Below the pieces are notes generated by a model. That model had not been told where the DNA came from. It saw only the letters and a list, made by a program, of their open reading frames with translations, and made no database searches. Made by a program: the position numbers and the translations under genes. Positions 43,972-52,705 of a stretch of DNA of 64,000 bases are shown here, one piece after another (the first letter of the stretch is position 1; the number at the start of each line of letters is the position of its first letter). This DNA is from Mycobacterium neglectum (GTDB lineage: Bacteria > Actinomycetota > Actinomycetes > Mycobacteriales > Mycobacteriaceae). Location of the stretch: NCBI RefSeq assembly GCF_002591975.1, contig NZ_NVQE01000033.1, positions 1-64,000 of the forward strand. Reading direction: 5' to 3'.

Positions 43972-44232
43972 GTGCGGCCGCGCGGCCAGATACCTCGAGC
44001 CCTTACGAATCCCGTGAAACCCGAGCGATACCGGGTCGAAGCGTGGCGGGACGGCATTGCCGAGGTGCACAGCCAGCGCGGCAATCACAGTCCTGGTCAG
44101 GATCGGCTTCGCCGCAACCCAGTCGTCGACGCCCTCACTGAGGAGTTCGCCCTCCTTGCATGCGAGTTCGTAGGCGAGCACGCTCGCGGCGATCACTCCC
44201 CAGGCCCGCTTGGCGTTTACGTCGAGGACCAT
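43954..44232 (-). CDS. Phage-type small protein (DUF7427-like)
   Basis: 92 residues from the ATG at 44232, which shares bases with the stop of the upstream tiny gene (TGATG) and has AAGGA seven bases before it. The sequence AWGVIAASVLAYELAC, GELLSEGVDDW, LTRTVIAALAVHLGNAVPPRFDP resembles a family common in mycobacteriophages. It overlaps the 3' end of the HTH_42 gene by 18 bases. A domesticated phage fragment is the likeliest origin. Confidence 0.75.
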   Translation of the reverse strand: MVLDVNAKRAWGVIAASVLAYELACKEGELLSEGVDDWVAAKPILTRTVIAALAVHLGNAVPPRFDPVSLGFHGIRKGSRYLAARPHSVLGA

Positions 44233-44339
44233 CACAGGTCCTTATCTCGTGTCAACGCCCAGATCTCGCACTGACGTTGACCCCAGTCGACGACGAACGC
44301 GGTGACGACTGCTGCACATGTCGCGATGATGAAAGTCAT
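44232..44339 (-). CDS. Tiny membrane protein gene coupled to the phage-type gene
   Basis: 35 codons: MTFIIATCAAVVTAFVVDWG, then QRQCEIWALTRDKDL. A strong ribosome binding site AAGGAG (44350-44345) sits five bases before the ATG, and the TGA overlaps the next start. One membrane segment fills the N-terminal half. Too short for most gene finders; the signal and overlap make it convincing. Confidence 0.7.
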   Translation of the reverse strand: MTFIIATCAAVVTAFVVDWGQRQCEIWALTRDKDL

Positions 44340-44451
44340 GAGGACTCCTTGACGGCTGGCCTCGGTTATCTATGTGACAAGGGTCACCCAGAACGCCGCG
44401 CGATGTCTCCACAGCTAGGTCCAGAAGCGGGGCGTAAAACCGGAATTCTCA

Positions 44452-44469
44452 ATACCTGCCAGCAGGTAT
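44452..44469 (-). terminator. Hairpin at the end of uvrA
   Basis: ATACCTGC-CA-GCAGGTAT is a perfect 8-base inverted repeat touching the uvrA stop codon. No T-tract follows, so it may end transcription weakly or protect the 3' end. Confidence 0.5.
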
Positions 44470-47372
44470 CAGGCGCTGACCTTGCGGCGCTTGCGCACCT
44501 TCGGCTTCGGCCGCGAGACACCCAGCGACTCGGCCAGGAAGTGGCCCGTGTAGCTGTCGGTGTTGACGGCGACGTCCTCGGGGGTGCCCGCCGCGACCAC
44601 CGCGCCGCCGCCCGCTCCGCCCTCGGGGCCCATGTCGACGATCCAGTCGGAGGTCTTGATCACATCGAGGTTGTGCTCGATCACGATGACCGTATTGCCT
44701 TTGTCGACAAGGCCATTGATGACGGCGAGCAGCTTGCGAATGTCTTCGAAATGCAGCCCCGTGGTCGGCTCGTCGAGGATGTAGATGGTGCGGCCGGTCG
44801 ACCGCTTCTGCAGTTCGGACGCGAGCTTGACGCGCTGCGCCTCGCCGCCGGAGAGCGTCGGCGCCGGCTGCCCGAGCCGGACGTAGCCGAGTCCGACATC
44901 GACCAGCGTCGCCAGGTAACGATGGATCGACGTGATCGGCTTGAAGAACTCCGCCGCTTCCTCGATCGACATGTCGAGAACCTCGGCGATGGTCTTGCCC
45001 TTGTAATGCACCTCGAGGGTCTCGCGGTTGTAGCGGGCGCCCTGGCACACCTCACACGGCACGTACACGTCCGGCAGGAAATTCATCTCGATCTTGATGG
45101 TGCCGTCACCCGAGCAGGCTTCGCAGCGGCCACCTTTGACGTTGAACGAGAACCGGCCCGGCTGGTAGCCGCGGACTTTCGCCTCCGTCGTGGCCGCGAA
45201 CAGCGTGCGGATCTTGTCGAAGACGCCGGTATAGGTGGCCGGGTTGGACCGCGGCGTCCGGCCGATCGGCGACTGGTCGACGCGGACGAGCTTGTCCAGC
45301 TTGTCCAGACCCGTCACGCGGGTGTGCCGGCCAGGCACCTGTCGGGCGCCGTTGAGCTTGTTGGCCAGCACCGACGCCAGGATGTCGTTGACCAGCGTCG
45401 ACTTGCCCGAGCCGGAGACGCCGGTGACCGACGTCAGCACGCCGAGCGGGAACGCCACGTCGATCTCGCGCAGGTTGTGCTCGCGCGCGCCGACCACGGT
45501 CAACTGCCGCTTGCGGTCGGTCGGCCGCCGGATGGCGGGGACCTCGATCTCCTCTTTGCCCGAAAGATAGGCGCCGGTAATCGAATTCGTGTTGGTCAGC
45601 AGGTCTTCGTACGTACCGCTGTGGACGATCTGACCGCCGTGCTCGCCTGCCGCAGGCCCGATGTCGACAACCCAGTCGGCGTGGGCGATGGTGTCGAGGT
45701 CGTGCTCGACGACGATCAGCGTATTGCCGAGGTCCCGCAACCGGATCAGCGTTTCGATGAGCCGCCTGTTGTCGCGCTGATGTAGTCCGATCGATGGTTC
45801 GTCGAGTACGTAGAGCACCCCGACGAGCCCGGAGCCGATCTGGGTGGCCAACCGAATGCGTTGCGCCTCACCGCCGGACAGCGTGCCTGCCGCCCGCGAC
45901 AACGACAGATAGTCGAGTCCGACGTCGAGCAGGAACCCGAGCCGCGACTGGATCTCCTTGAGCACCTGGCCGGCGATGGCCTGTTCGCGCGATCCGAGGG
46001 TCAACGCGTTGAGGAACTGCGAGCAATCGGCGATCGACAGTTCGGCCACCTCGGCGATCGACTTGGCGCCGTACTCCCCCGCCGTCATCGTCACCGCCAG
46101 GATCTCGGGCTTGAGCCTGGTGCCCTCGCACTCGGGGCACGGCACGTCACGCATGAATCCCTCGTAGCGCTCTTTCATCTGCTCGGAGTCGGTCTGCTCC
46201 ATGCGACGCTGCAGGAACGCCATCACGCCCTCGAAATCGGCGTAGTACGAACGGGTTCGGCCGTAGCGGTTCTTGTACCGCACGTGCACCTGCTCGTCGC
46301 AGCCTTCGAGAATGGCCTTGCGCGCCTTCGCGGGCAACTTCTTCCACGGTGTGTCCACGTCGAACCCGAGCGCGTCGCCGAGCCCCGACAACATCCGGGT
46401 GAAGTACTCGGCGGTCTGCCCCATGGACCACGGCGCGATGGCGCCTTCGGCGAGCGTCAGGTCCGGGTCCGGGATGACGAGTTCGGGGTCGACCTCCTTG
46501 CGAATGCCCAGGCCGACGCATTCCGGGCAGGCACCGTATGGCGAGTTGAAGGAGAACGACCGCGGCTCGAGGTCGTCGACGGCGAGCGGGTGCCCGTTGG
46601 GGCATGCCAGCTTCTCGGAGAACCGCTGCTCGCGGTGCGGGTGGTCGTCCTCGCGGTCGACGAACTCCAGCACGACGATGCCGTCGGCCAGATTCAGGGC
46701 CGTCTCCACCGAGTCGGTCAGCCGCTGCTTGGCGGTGGACTTGACCGTCAACCGGTCGACGACGACCTCGATGTCGTGTTTCTCCTGCTTCTTCAGCGTG
46801 GGCGGCTCGGTCAGCGGATACACCACGCCGTCGACGCGCACCCGGCTGTAGCCCTGCGTGTTCAGCTTGTCGAACAGGTCGACGAACTCGCCCTTGCGGG
46901 TGCGCACCACCGGTGCGAGCACCTGGAAGCGCAGACCCTCGTCCATCGCGAGGACCTGGTCGACGATCTGCTGCGGCGTCTGGCGAGCGATGCGCTCACC
47001 GCACACCGGGCAGTGCGGGGTTCCGGCGCGGGCGTAGAGCAGACGCAGGTAGTCGTACACCTCGGTGATGGTGCCCACAGTCGACCGAGGGTTGCGGTTG
47101 GTCGACTTCTGGTCGATGGACACCGCAGGCGAAAGGCCCTCGATGAAGTCGACGTCGGGCTTGTCCATCTGGCCGAGGAACTGGCGCGCGTACGCGGACA
47201 GCGACTCGACGTAGCGGCGCTGGCCCTCCGCGAAAATCGTGTCGAAGGCCAGCGACGACTTGCCCGAACCGGACAGGCCGGTGAAGACGATCAGGGCGTC
47301 GCGAGGCAGGTCGAGATCGACGCTTTGCAGGTTGTGTTCGCGCGCACCCTTGACAATCAGGCGATCAGCCAC
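44469..47372 (-). CDS. uvrA: UvrABC excinuclease subunit A
   Basis: DNA-damage recognition ATPase of nucleotide excision repair, 967 residues from a GTG start. Two ABC modules: Walker A GLSGSGKSS at about 32-40 and GVSGSGKST near 655, each with a distant LSGGEAQR signature. Zinc-finger Cys clusters are visible in CPNGH, CPECEGTR and CEACSGDGT / CEVCQG. Length is typical. A RecA-independent damage promoter motif lies 50 bases upstream, and the metallo-hydrolase gene diverges from it. Confidence 0.98.
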   Translation of the reverse strand: MADRLIVKGAREHNLQSVDLDLPRDALIVFTGLSGSGKSSLAFDTIFAEGQRRYVESLSAYARQFLGQMDKPDVDFIEGLSPAVSIDQKSTNRNPRSTVGTITEVYDYLRLLYARAGTPHCPVCGERIARQTPQQIVDQVLAMDEGLRFQVLAPVVRTRKGEFVDLFDKLNTQGYSRVRVDGVVYPLTEPPTLKKQEKHDIEVVVDRLTVKSTAKQRLTDSVETALNLADGIVVLEFVDREDDHPHREQRFSEKLACPNGHPLAVDDLEPRSFSFNSPYGACPECVGLGIRKEVDPELVIPDPDLTLAEGAIAPWSMGQTAEYFTRMLSGLGDALGFDVDTPWKKLPAKARKAILEGCDEQVHVRYKNRYGRTRSYYADFEGVMAFLQRRMEQTDSEQMKERYEGFMRDVPCPECEGTRLKPEILAVTMTAGEYGAKSIAEVAELSIADCSQFLNALTLGSREQAIAGQVLKEIQSRLGFLLDVGLDYLSLSRAAGTLSGGEAQRIRLATQIGSGLVGVLYVLDEPSIGLHQRDNRRLIETLIRLRDLGNTLIVVEHDLDTIAHADWVVDIGPAAGEHGGQIVHSGTYEDLLTNTNSITGAYLSGKEEIEVPAIRRPTDRKRQLTVVGAREHNLREIDVAFPLGVLTSVTGVSGSGKSTLVNDILASVLANKLNGARQVPGRHTRVTGLDKLDKLVRVDQSPIGRTPRSNPATYTGVFDKIRTLFAATTEAKVRGYQPGRFSFNVKGGRCEACSGDGTIKIEMNFLPDVYVPCEVCQGARYNRETLEVHYKGKTIAEVLDMSIEEAAEFFKPITSIHRYLATLVDVGLGYVRLGQPAPTLSGGEAQRVKLASELQKRSTGRTIYILDEPTTGLHFEDIRKLLAVINGLVDKGNTVIVIEHNLDVIKTSDWIVDMGPEGGAGGGAVVAAGTPEDVAVNTDSYTGHFLAESLGVSRPKPKVRKRRKVSA

Positions 47373-47421
47373 ACGCGCTCTCTTTCAACGACGAAGACCT
47401 CCGAAGACATAGTTGAAACCC

Positions 47422-47444
47422 ATGCTATGTGCCGCCACCGACAA
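47422..47444 (-). promoter_or_regulatory. RecA-NDp (PafBC-type) DNA-damage promoter of uvrA
   Basis: Minus strand: TTGTCGGTG (47444-47436), exactly eight bases, then TAGCAT (47427-47422). This fits the mycobacterial consensus tTGTCRGTG-N8-TAnnnT of the RecA-independent response driven by PafBC. It places a transcript start about 43 bases before uvrA. No LexA box (TCGAAC-N4-GTTCGA) is seen here. Confidence 0.8.
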
Positions 47445-47474
47445 CTCCCCAGGCAAGCCAGATACCGTGAGGAC

Positions 47475-48146
47475 ATGACCGTCGTCGACGACAACTACAC
47501 CGGCCACACCGAAGCGCAGACCGCCGCCCGCCGCACCCTTCCTGGTGCGTCGATCGTCAAGGTTTCAGTGGGCCCGATGGATAACAACGCGTACCTGGTG
47601 ACGTGTTCCCAGACCGGCGAGGCGCTACTCATCGACGCGGCCAACGACCCCGAGATTCTGCTCGAACTGATCGAGCGCTTCGCGCCGAAATTGTCGCTGA
47701 TCGTCACCAGCCACCAGCACTTCGATCACGTGCAGGCCCTCGAACAGGTCGCCAAGTCCACCGGCGCACCGACAGCGGCGCATCAACTCGACGCCGAGGC
47801 ACTGCCGGTCACGCCAGATCGGATCCTCGCTCAGGGCGACACCGTGAAGATCGGTGACCTGACCTTCGACGTCATCCACCTTCAGGGTCACACCCCCGGA
47901 TCGGTGGCGCTGGCGCTCGTCGGCGCCGACGACAAAACCCACCTGTTCACCGGCGACTGCCTGTTTCCCGGCGGCGTCGGCAAGACGTGGCAGGAGGGCG
48001 ACTTCGAGAAGCTGCTCACCGACGTGACCAGCAAGGTCTTCGACGTCTACGGCGACTCGACGGTCGTCTACCCGGGCCACGGCGATGACACGACGCTTGG
48101 CACCGAGCGCCCACACCTCGGCGAGTGGAAGCAACGCGGTTGGTGA
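47475..48146 (+). CDS. Metallo-beta-lactamase fold hydrolase (glyoxalase II-like)
   Basis: Counterpart of Rv1637c. The ATG at 47475, with GAGG just upstream, gives 223 residues. Metal ligands: SHQHFDH (HxHxDH), His in LQGHTPGS, Asp in TGDCLF and His in PGHGDD. This is the standard binuclear zinc set. A thioester or hydroxyacylglutathione-like (mycothiol conjugate) substrate is possible. Open frame to the left is antisense to uvrA. Confidence 0.9.
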   Translation: MTVVDDNYTGHTEAQTAARRTLPGASIVKVSVGPMDNNAYLVTCSQTGEALLIDAANDPEILLELIERFAPKLSLIVTSHQHFDHVQALEQVAKSTGAPTAAHQLDAEALPVTPDRILAQGDTVKIGDLTFDVIHLQGHTPGSVALALVGADDKTHLFTGDCLFPGGVGKTWQEGDFEKLLTDVTSKVFDVYGDSTVVYPGHGDDTTLGTERPHLGEWKQRGW

Positions 48147-48220
48147 GGGCCCGGCCACGCTGTGAATCCGCTGTCCTACGCTGATGCGCAGAACTCGTCG
48201 AGGAGACTGCAGGAGATCGG

Positions 48221-49105
48221 GTGAACCAGGATCAGTTGAAGAAGGCTCAAAGCGGTGCCGGTTTCATCGCCGCACTTGACCAGAGCGGCGGCAGCACTCC
48301 CAAGGCGCTGAAGCTCTACGGCATTTCCGAGGACGCCTACTCCGGCGACGAGCAGATGTTCGACCTGGTGCACGAGATGCGGACCCGCATCATCACCAGC
48401 CCGGCCTTCAACGGCGACCGCATCATGGGCGCGATCCTGTTCGAGATGACGATGGACCGCCAGGTCGAGGGCCGCCCGACCGCCGACTACCTGTGGAACG
48501 TCAAGAACATCGTTCCGTTCCTCAAGATCGACAAGGGTCTGAACGACGAACAGGACGGCTCGCAGACCATGAAGCCGATGCCGGGGCTCGACGATCTCCT
48601 CGACCGGGCAGTGGCCAACGGCGTCTTCGGCACCAAAGAGCGCTCGGTCATCAAGTTGCCGGGTTCGGGCCTCGACGCCGTCGTCGCCCAGCAGTTCGAG
48701 GTGGGTCAGCAGGTCCTCGCGAAGGGTCTGGTGCCGATCATCGAGCCCGAAGTCGACATCAAGAGCCCCAAGAAGGCGGAGGCCGAGGACCAGCTCAACG
48801 CCGCGTTGCTGGCCGGGGTCAACGCGCTCGGCGACGACCAGAAGGTCATGCTCAAGCTGACACTGCCCGACACCGACAACCTTTACAAAGAACTCGTCGA
48901 TCACCCGAAGGTGCTGCGGGTGGTGGCCCTGTCCGGCGGTTACGCCCGCGACGAGGCCTGCGAGAAACTGGCCCGCAACACCGGCGTCATCGCGAGCTTC
49001 TCGCGTGCGCTGACCGAGGGGCTGACGGCACAGCAGAGCGACGAGGAATTCAACGCCACGTTGGATCAAGCGATCGCAAGCATTGCCAAGGCCTCAGCCA
49101 GCTGA
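48221..49105 (+). CDS. Class I fructose-bisphosphate aldolase
   Basis: Glycolytic/gluconeogenic aldolase of the metal-independent Schiff-base class, 294 residues. N-terminal AALDQSGGSTPKALKLYG, IDKGLND segment and the Lys in KVMLKLTLP, the likely Schiff-base residue. GTG start with AGGAG (48211-48215) five bases before. Many mycobacteria rely on the class II enzyme; this is an additional type. The next gene starts inside its 3' end. Confidence 0.9.
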   Translation: MNQDQLKKAQSGAGFIAALDQSGGSTPKALKLYGISEDAYSGDEQMFDLVHEMRTRIITSPAFNGDRIMGAILFEMTMDRQVEGRPTADYLWNVKNIVPFLKIDKGLNDEQDGSQTMKPMPGLDDLLDRAVANGVFGTKERSVIKLPGSGLDAVVAQQFEVGQQVLAKGLVPIIEPEVDIKSPKKAEAEDQLNAALLAGVNALGDDQKVMLKLTLPDTDNLYKELVDHPKVLRVVALSGGYARDEACEKLARNTGVIASFSRALTEGLTAQQSDEEFNATLDQAIASIAKASAS

Positions 49106-50636
49106 GCTGATTCGCGGGGCCGCGGCGGCACTGGTCGCCGGCGCCCTGCCTGCTCTGGCCTTTCCCGCTCCCTCGTGGTGGTGGCTGGCGTGGGTCGGGC
49201 TCATTCCACTGCTGTTCGTGGTCCGCGCGGCGCCGACCGCGGCGCAGGGTGGCGGACGTGCCTGGATGGGTATGGCCGGTTTCCTGCTGGCGAACCAATA
49301 TTGGCTGTTTCCGAGTAGCGGACCGCTGCTGGCCGTGTTCGCGGTCGGCATCGGCGTGCTCTGGTTTCCATGGGGGTGGGCGGCACATCGACTGCTCGCC
49401 GGCAAGCCGACGGCCCGCCAGATCCTCATCGCGGTCGCCGTACTCCCTTCGGCCTGGGTGCTCGCCGAGGGCGTGCGCTCGTGGCACCGCCTCGGCGGAC
49501 CGTGGGCGCTGCTCGGCGGCTCGCAATGGAATCAGCCGGCGACGCTTGCGCCCGCCTCGGTGGGCGGCGTCTGGCTCGTCGGCTTCCTGGTGGTCGCCGT
49601 CAACACTGCGTTGGTCGGGGCGATCCTGTTGCGCTCGTGGCGCGCGGTGGCGCCGGCGGTCGTCCTCGCGGTCCTCGGTCCGGTGTGGTTCTGGTGGGGT
49701 CCGGCACCCGTGCCGGGATCATCGGTGCGCGTGGCGCTGGTTCAGCCCGGCGACATCGACGACGCGGCGGCGCGTCAGCGGGCCAGCGAATCTCTCACCG
49801 AAGGTTTGGCGGGCGAAGGGATCGACCTCGTGGTGTGGGGTGAGAGCAGCGTGGGCGTCGATCTGGCGGACCATCCGGACGCGCTGGCTCGCCTGGTCGA
49901 ATTGCGCCGACGGGTCGGGGCGGACGTGTTGGTCAATGTCGACGCACCGGCCCGCAACGGCGGGATCTACAAATCGTCGGTACTCATCGGCGCCGACGGG
50001 CCACGCGGCTCGTATGCGAAGACGCGGCTGGTGCCGTTCGGCGAGTACGTGCCGCTGCGGCCGCTGCTGGGTTGGGCCACGCGTCACACCAAGGCGGCCG
50101 GCGAGGACCGCCGACGCGGGGAAGGACCGGTCGTGCTGAACACGGGATCCCTGGCCATCGGACCGCTGATCAGCTTCGAGACCACGTTCTCGGATCTGCC
50201 GCGGCGCGTGGTGCGCCTTGGGGCCGAGATGCTGGCGTACCAGAGTTCGACGTCGAGCTATCAAGGCAGCTGGGCGCAACCACAATTGGCGAGCATGGCC
50301 GCGGTCCACGCCGCCGAGACCGGCCATCCCGCTGTGCACGCCGGGACATCAGGTGTCAGTTCGGCGTTCGACGCCCGCGGTCGCGAACTCGGCCGGCTGC
50401 CCGCGTCGGACGAAGGTGTGCTGGTGATCGATGTGCCGCTGGCGTCTCGCGTCACCGTCTACGACCGGCTCGGCGATTGGCCGATCCTGTTGTCGCTGTT
50501 GGTCCTTACGGCGTGGTGTGCACAATCAGGACGTCGGTCTTGGACCGGCGCGCGACGTTGGCGGGTACGGAGCCGAGCAGGCGGCTCGCGATCGTGGACA
50601 GGCCTACGTTGCCGACCACGAGAAGGTCCGCCTTGA
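49083..50636 (+). CDS. Apolipoprotein N-acyltransferase paralogue with Cys-to-Ser change
   Basis: 517 residues: several membrane segments up to about residue 205, then a nitrilase-fold domain. In true Lnt the triad is Glu-Lys-Cys. Here Glu254 (VVWGESSVG) and Lys313 (YAKTRLVPFGEYVP) are present but the Cys position is Ser364 (LISFETTFSD). A similar substituted paralogue occurs in M. bovis BCG next to the active enzyme, so this is probably not the main Lnt. TTG start overlaps the aldolase gene by 23 bases. The last 40 codons run antisense through usp and look non-conserved. Confidence 0.82.
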   Translation: MPRPQPAELIRGAAAALVAGALPALAFPAPSWWWLAWVGLIPLLFVVRAAPTAAQGGGRAWMGMAGFLLANQYWLFPSSGPLLAVFAVGIGVLWFPWGWAAHRLLAGKPTARQILIAVAVLPSAWVLAEGVRSWHRLGGPWALLGGSQWNQPATLAPASVGGVWLVGFLVVAVNTALVGAILLRSWRAVAPAVVLAVLGPVWFWWGPAPVPGSSVRVALVQPGDIDDAAARQRASESLTEGLAGEGIDLVVWGESSVGVDLADHPDALARLVELRRRVGADVLVNVDAPARNGGIYKSSVLIGADGPRGSYAKTRLVPFGEYVPLRPLLGWATRHTKAAGEDRRRGEGPVVLNTGSLAIGPLISFETTFSDLPRRVVRLGAEMLAYQSSTSSYQGSWAQPQLASMAAVHAAETGHPAVHAGTSGVSSAFDARGRELGRLPASDEGVLVIDVPLASRVTVYDRLGDWPILLSLLVLTAWCAQSGRRSWTGARRWRVRSRAGGSRSWTGLRCRPREGPP

Positions 50637-50952
50637 CCTCCTCAGCGAGGTCGACCAGGGCGTCGACGGGTGCGCCGACGATCGCCTTCTCCTCAACCTT
50701 CTTGGCGCCCGCCTGCTGCGCACGTTCCTTGGCCTCACGCAGAATCGCGTAGATAGGGGCGTTGCCCGCCATCTTGTAGCCCTCGTCCTTGAGGACGTCG
50801 GCTGCGCGCTGATCTTCGCTCTGGGGGAAGTACGCCGTCGCGACGATCACCGTCGCGCCGGACCCGGCGGCGATCTGGCCGGCTTTCTCCACCGCGCGCA
50901 GCGACGAATCCGAACCGTCCGTGCCGACCAAGATGGTCGTGTAGCCGCTCAT
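50506..50952 (-). CDS. Universal stress protein (single USP domain)
   Basis: Counterpart of Rv1636 (TB15.3). The ATG at 50952, with GGGAGGG five bases before, gives 148 residues. N-terminal YTTILVGTDGSDSS and C-terminal LLVVGNVGLSTIASRLLGSVPANVARRSKTDVLIV form the nucleotide-binding fold. Rv1636 and its M. smegmatis relative bind cAMP. The 3' end overlaps the Lnt-like gene by 131 bases. Confidence 0.92.
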   Translation of the reverse strand: MSGYTTILVGTDGSDSSLRAVEKAGQIAAGSGATVIVATAYFPQSEDQRAADVLKDEGYKMAGNAPIYAILREAKERAQQAGAKKVEEKAIVGAPVDALVDLAEEVKADLLVVGNVGLSTIASRLLGSVPANVARRSKTDVLIVHTTP

Positions 50953-51181
50953 TCGTGCCCTCCCAATGTAGGTTGCAGCGCCACCCGAGACAGTAACCCG
51001 TTCTCCGGCGAACATGGGTGCGAATCACCACACATGAATGGCATCAGCCTGGTCTTTCGCCGTTCTTGCTCTATCAACATCACTGAAGTCCTTCCGACGT
51101 GACCCCGCCTACATGCCCTGGTCGGAATCGCAGGTGGACAGGTTTGGGGTAGCGGTACCGGTTGCCGGGTAATCGCGTGCC

Positions 51182-51829
51182 ATGGCAGCGCAATCCGCGG
51201 CCGAATTCGTCCCGGACACCCTGGATATCGACGAACTCGCGGCGGCCGCACACAGCTGTAAGGGCTGCGACCTGTACCTGGACGCGACTCAGGCGGTGCT
51301 CGGCGCGGGTTCGGCCACAGCCGGTCTCGTGTTGGTCGGCGAACAACCCGGCGATCACGAGGACAAGGCGGGCGCACCGTTCGTCGGGCCTGCAGGCAGG
51401 CTGCTCGACAAAGCGCTCTTGGCGGCACATGTGGACAGAGACCGCGTGTACGTCACCAACGCGGTGAAACATTTCAAGTTCACACTTCCGGAGCGCGGCA
51501 AGCGCCGCATCCACAAGACGCCCAGTCGCACCGAAGTGGTGGCCTGTCTGCCATGGCTGTTCGCCGAGTTGATGGCCGTACAGCCGGATGTGGTGATGCT
51601 CCTCGGCGCCACGGCGGCAAAGTCGATGATGGGCAGCGCATTTCGGATCACGGCTCATCGCGGCGAGGTGCTGCACCTGCCGGAGTGCGACGATCTCACG
51701 TTCGATCCACAGATTGTCGTGACCGCACACCCCTCATCCGTGCTGCGCGGACGCCCGGAGGACCGCGACGAGGCCTTCGACGCGCTGGTCTCGGATCTGC
51801 GATTAGCGGCCGGGCTGCTGTCCTCGTAG
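51182..51829 (+). CDS. udgX: UdgX-type uracil-DNA glycosylase
   Basis: 215-residue member of the UDG superfamily. Fe-S ligand candidates Cys26 and Cys29 (SCKGCDLY) and Cys122 are visible. Motif A GEQPGDHED is at 53-61, and the UdgX-specific loop KRRIH at 107-111. In M. smegmatis UdgX the His of this loop becomes covalently bonded to the abasic sugar after uracil removal, which traps the protein on DNA. HPSS near 182 is the second motif. The hydrolase gene follows by 15 bases. Confidence 0.92.
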   Translation: MAAQSAAEFVPDTLDIDELAAAAHSCKGCDLYLDATQAVLGAGSATAGLVLVGEQPGDHEDKAGAPFVGPAGRLLDKALLAAHVDRDRVYVTNAVKHFKFTLPERGKRRIHKTPSRTEVVACLPWLFAELMAVQPDVVMLLGATAAKSMMGSAFRITAHRGEVLHLPECDDLTFDPQIVVTAHPSSVLRGRPEDRDEAFDALVSDLRLAAGLLSS

Positions 51830-51844
51830 GACATCATCGGGTGC

Positions 51845-52705
51845 ATGGAGGTCACGGTTGACCATCTCGTCAGGTTGCGGGACGGCCGATCGATGGCCTA
51901 CGCCGAATACGGAGCTCCGAACGGCTTTGTGATCGTCAACGCGCACGGTGGGTTGGCCTGTCGTCTCGATGTCGCAGCGGCCGACGAGGTCGCGGCCGTG
52001 GCCGGCGTTCGGCTGATCTCACCCGACCGGCCCGGCGTCGGGCGCTCAGATCCCGATCCCGGGCGCACGACATTGCGCTGGGCCCACGATGTCGAGGAGT
52101 TGCTCGACCGGATCGGGGTCGAGCGGTTCGCCGTGATGGGCTGGTCGATGGGCGGACAGTACGCGGCGGCGGTGGGGCACGCCCTTGGCCACCGGGTGAC
52201 ACGGGTGGCGGTCGTCGCCGGGGCGCTTCCGCTGACCGAATCCGGGGTGTTCGATCAGCTGCCCGCGATGGATCGGTACTTCACCCGCATGTCCGAGCGT
52301 GCACCGTGGCTGGCGCAGCAGTGGTTCCACATGATGGGACTTGCGCCACGACTCGCCCCGGTGACGTACGGCCGTCTCGCCGCCCGCGACCTGGGGCCGG
52401 CCGATGCCGCCGTGATCCGCGGCGAAGGATTCCGCACGTTCGCGCGGATGTCCCGCGAAGCGATGCGCCAGCCGGCGGGTGCCGTCGAGGAGTACCGCGC
52501 GTGGATGCGTCCGTGGGGCTTTGCCCCCGAAGACCTCGACGTTCCCGTCGACGTCTGGGCAGGCGCCGATGACCAATTGGTCGACGCGAGCTGGCCGCAC
52601 CGGCTCGCGTCACGAATCCCGAATGCCACGTTGAACATTCGCGACGGCGGACACTTCGTCGCGCATCTGCACTACCGCGAGATTTTCGACGCGCTGCGCC
52701 GCTAG
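51845..52705 (+). CDS. Alpha/beta hydrolase
   Basis: 286 residues. Oxyanion region VNAHGGLACR, RPGVGRSD, nucleophile elbow GWSMGG (Ser about 101), acid Asp in WAGADDQLVD and His in DGGHFVAHL. No signal peptide. Substrate unknown. Probably co-transcribed with udgX; its 3' end overlaps the next converging gene by four bases. Confidence 0.88.
   Translation: MEVTVDHLVRLRDGRSMAYAEYGAPNGFVIVNAHGGLACRLDVAAADEVAAVAGVRLISPDRPGVGRSDPDPGRTTLRWAHDVEELLDRIGVERFAVMGWSMGGQYAAAVGHALGHRVTRVAVVAGALPLTESGVFDQLPAMDRYFTRMSERAPWLAQQWFHMMGLAPRLAPVTYGRLAARDLGPADAAVIRGEGFRTFARMSREAMRQPAGAVEEYRAWMRPWGFAPEDLDVPVDVWAGADDQLVDASWPHRLASRIPNATLNIRDGGHFVAHLHYREIFDALRR

Noticed and set aside
45861..47474. Long plus-strand open frame in front of the metallo-hydrolase gene
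   Set aside because: It is antisense to uvrA; composition is Arg/His/Gly-rich as expected of shadow frames in GC-rich DNA. The conserved protein starts at 47475.
47373..47474. LexA/SOS box at uvrA
   Set aside because: No TCGAAC-N4-GTTCGA match; the PafBC-type motif explains damage control better.
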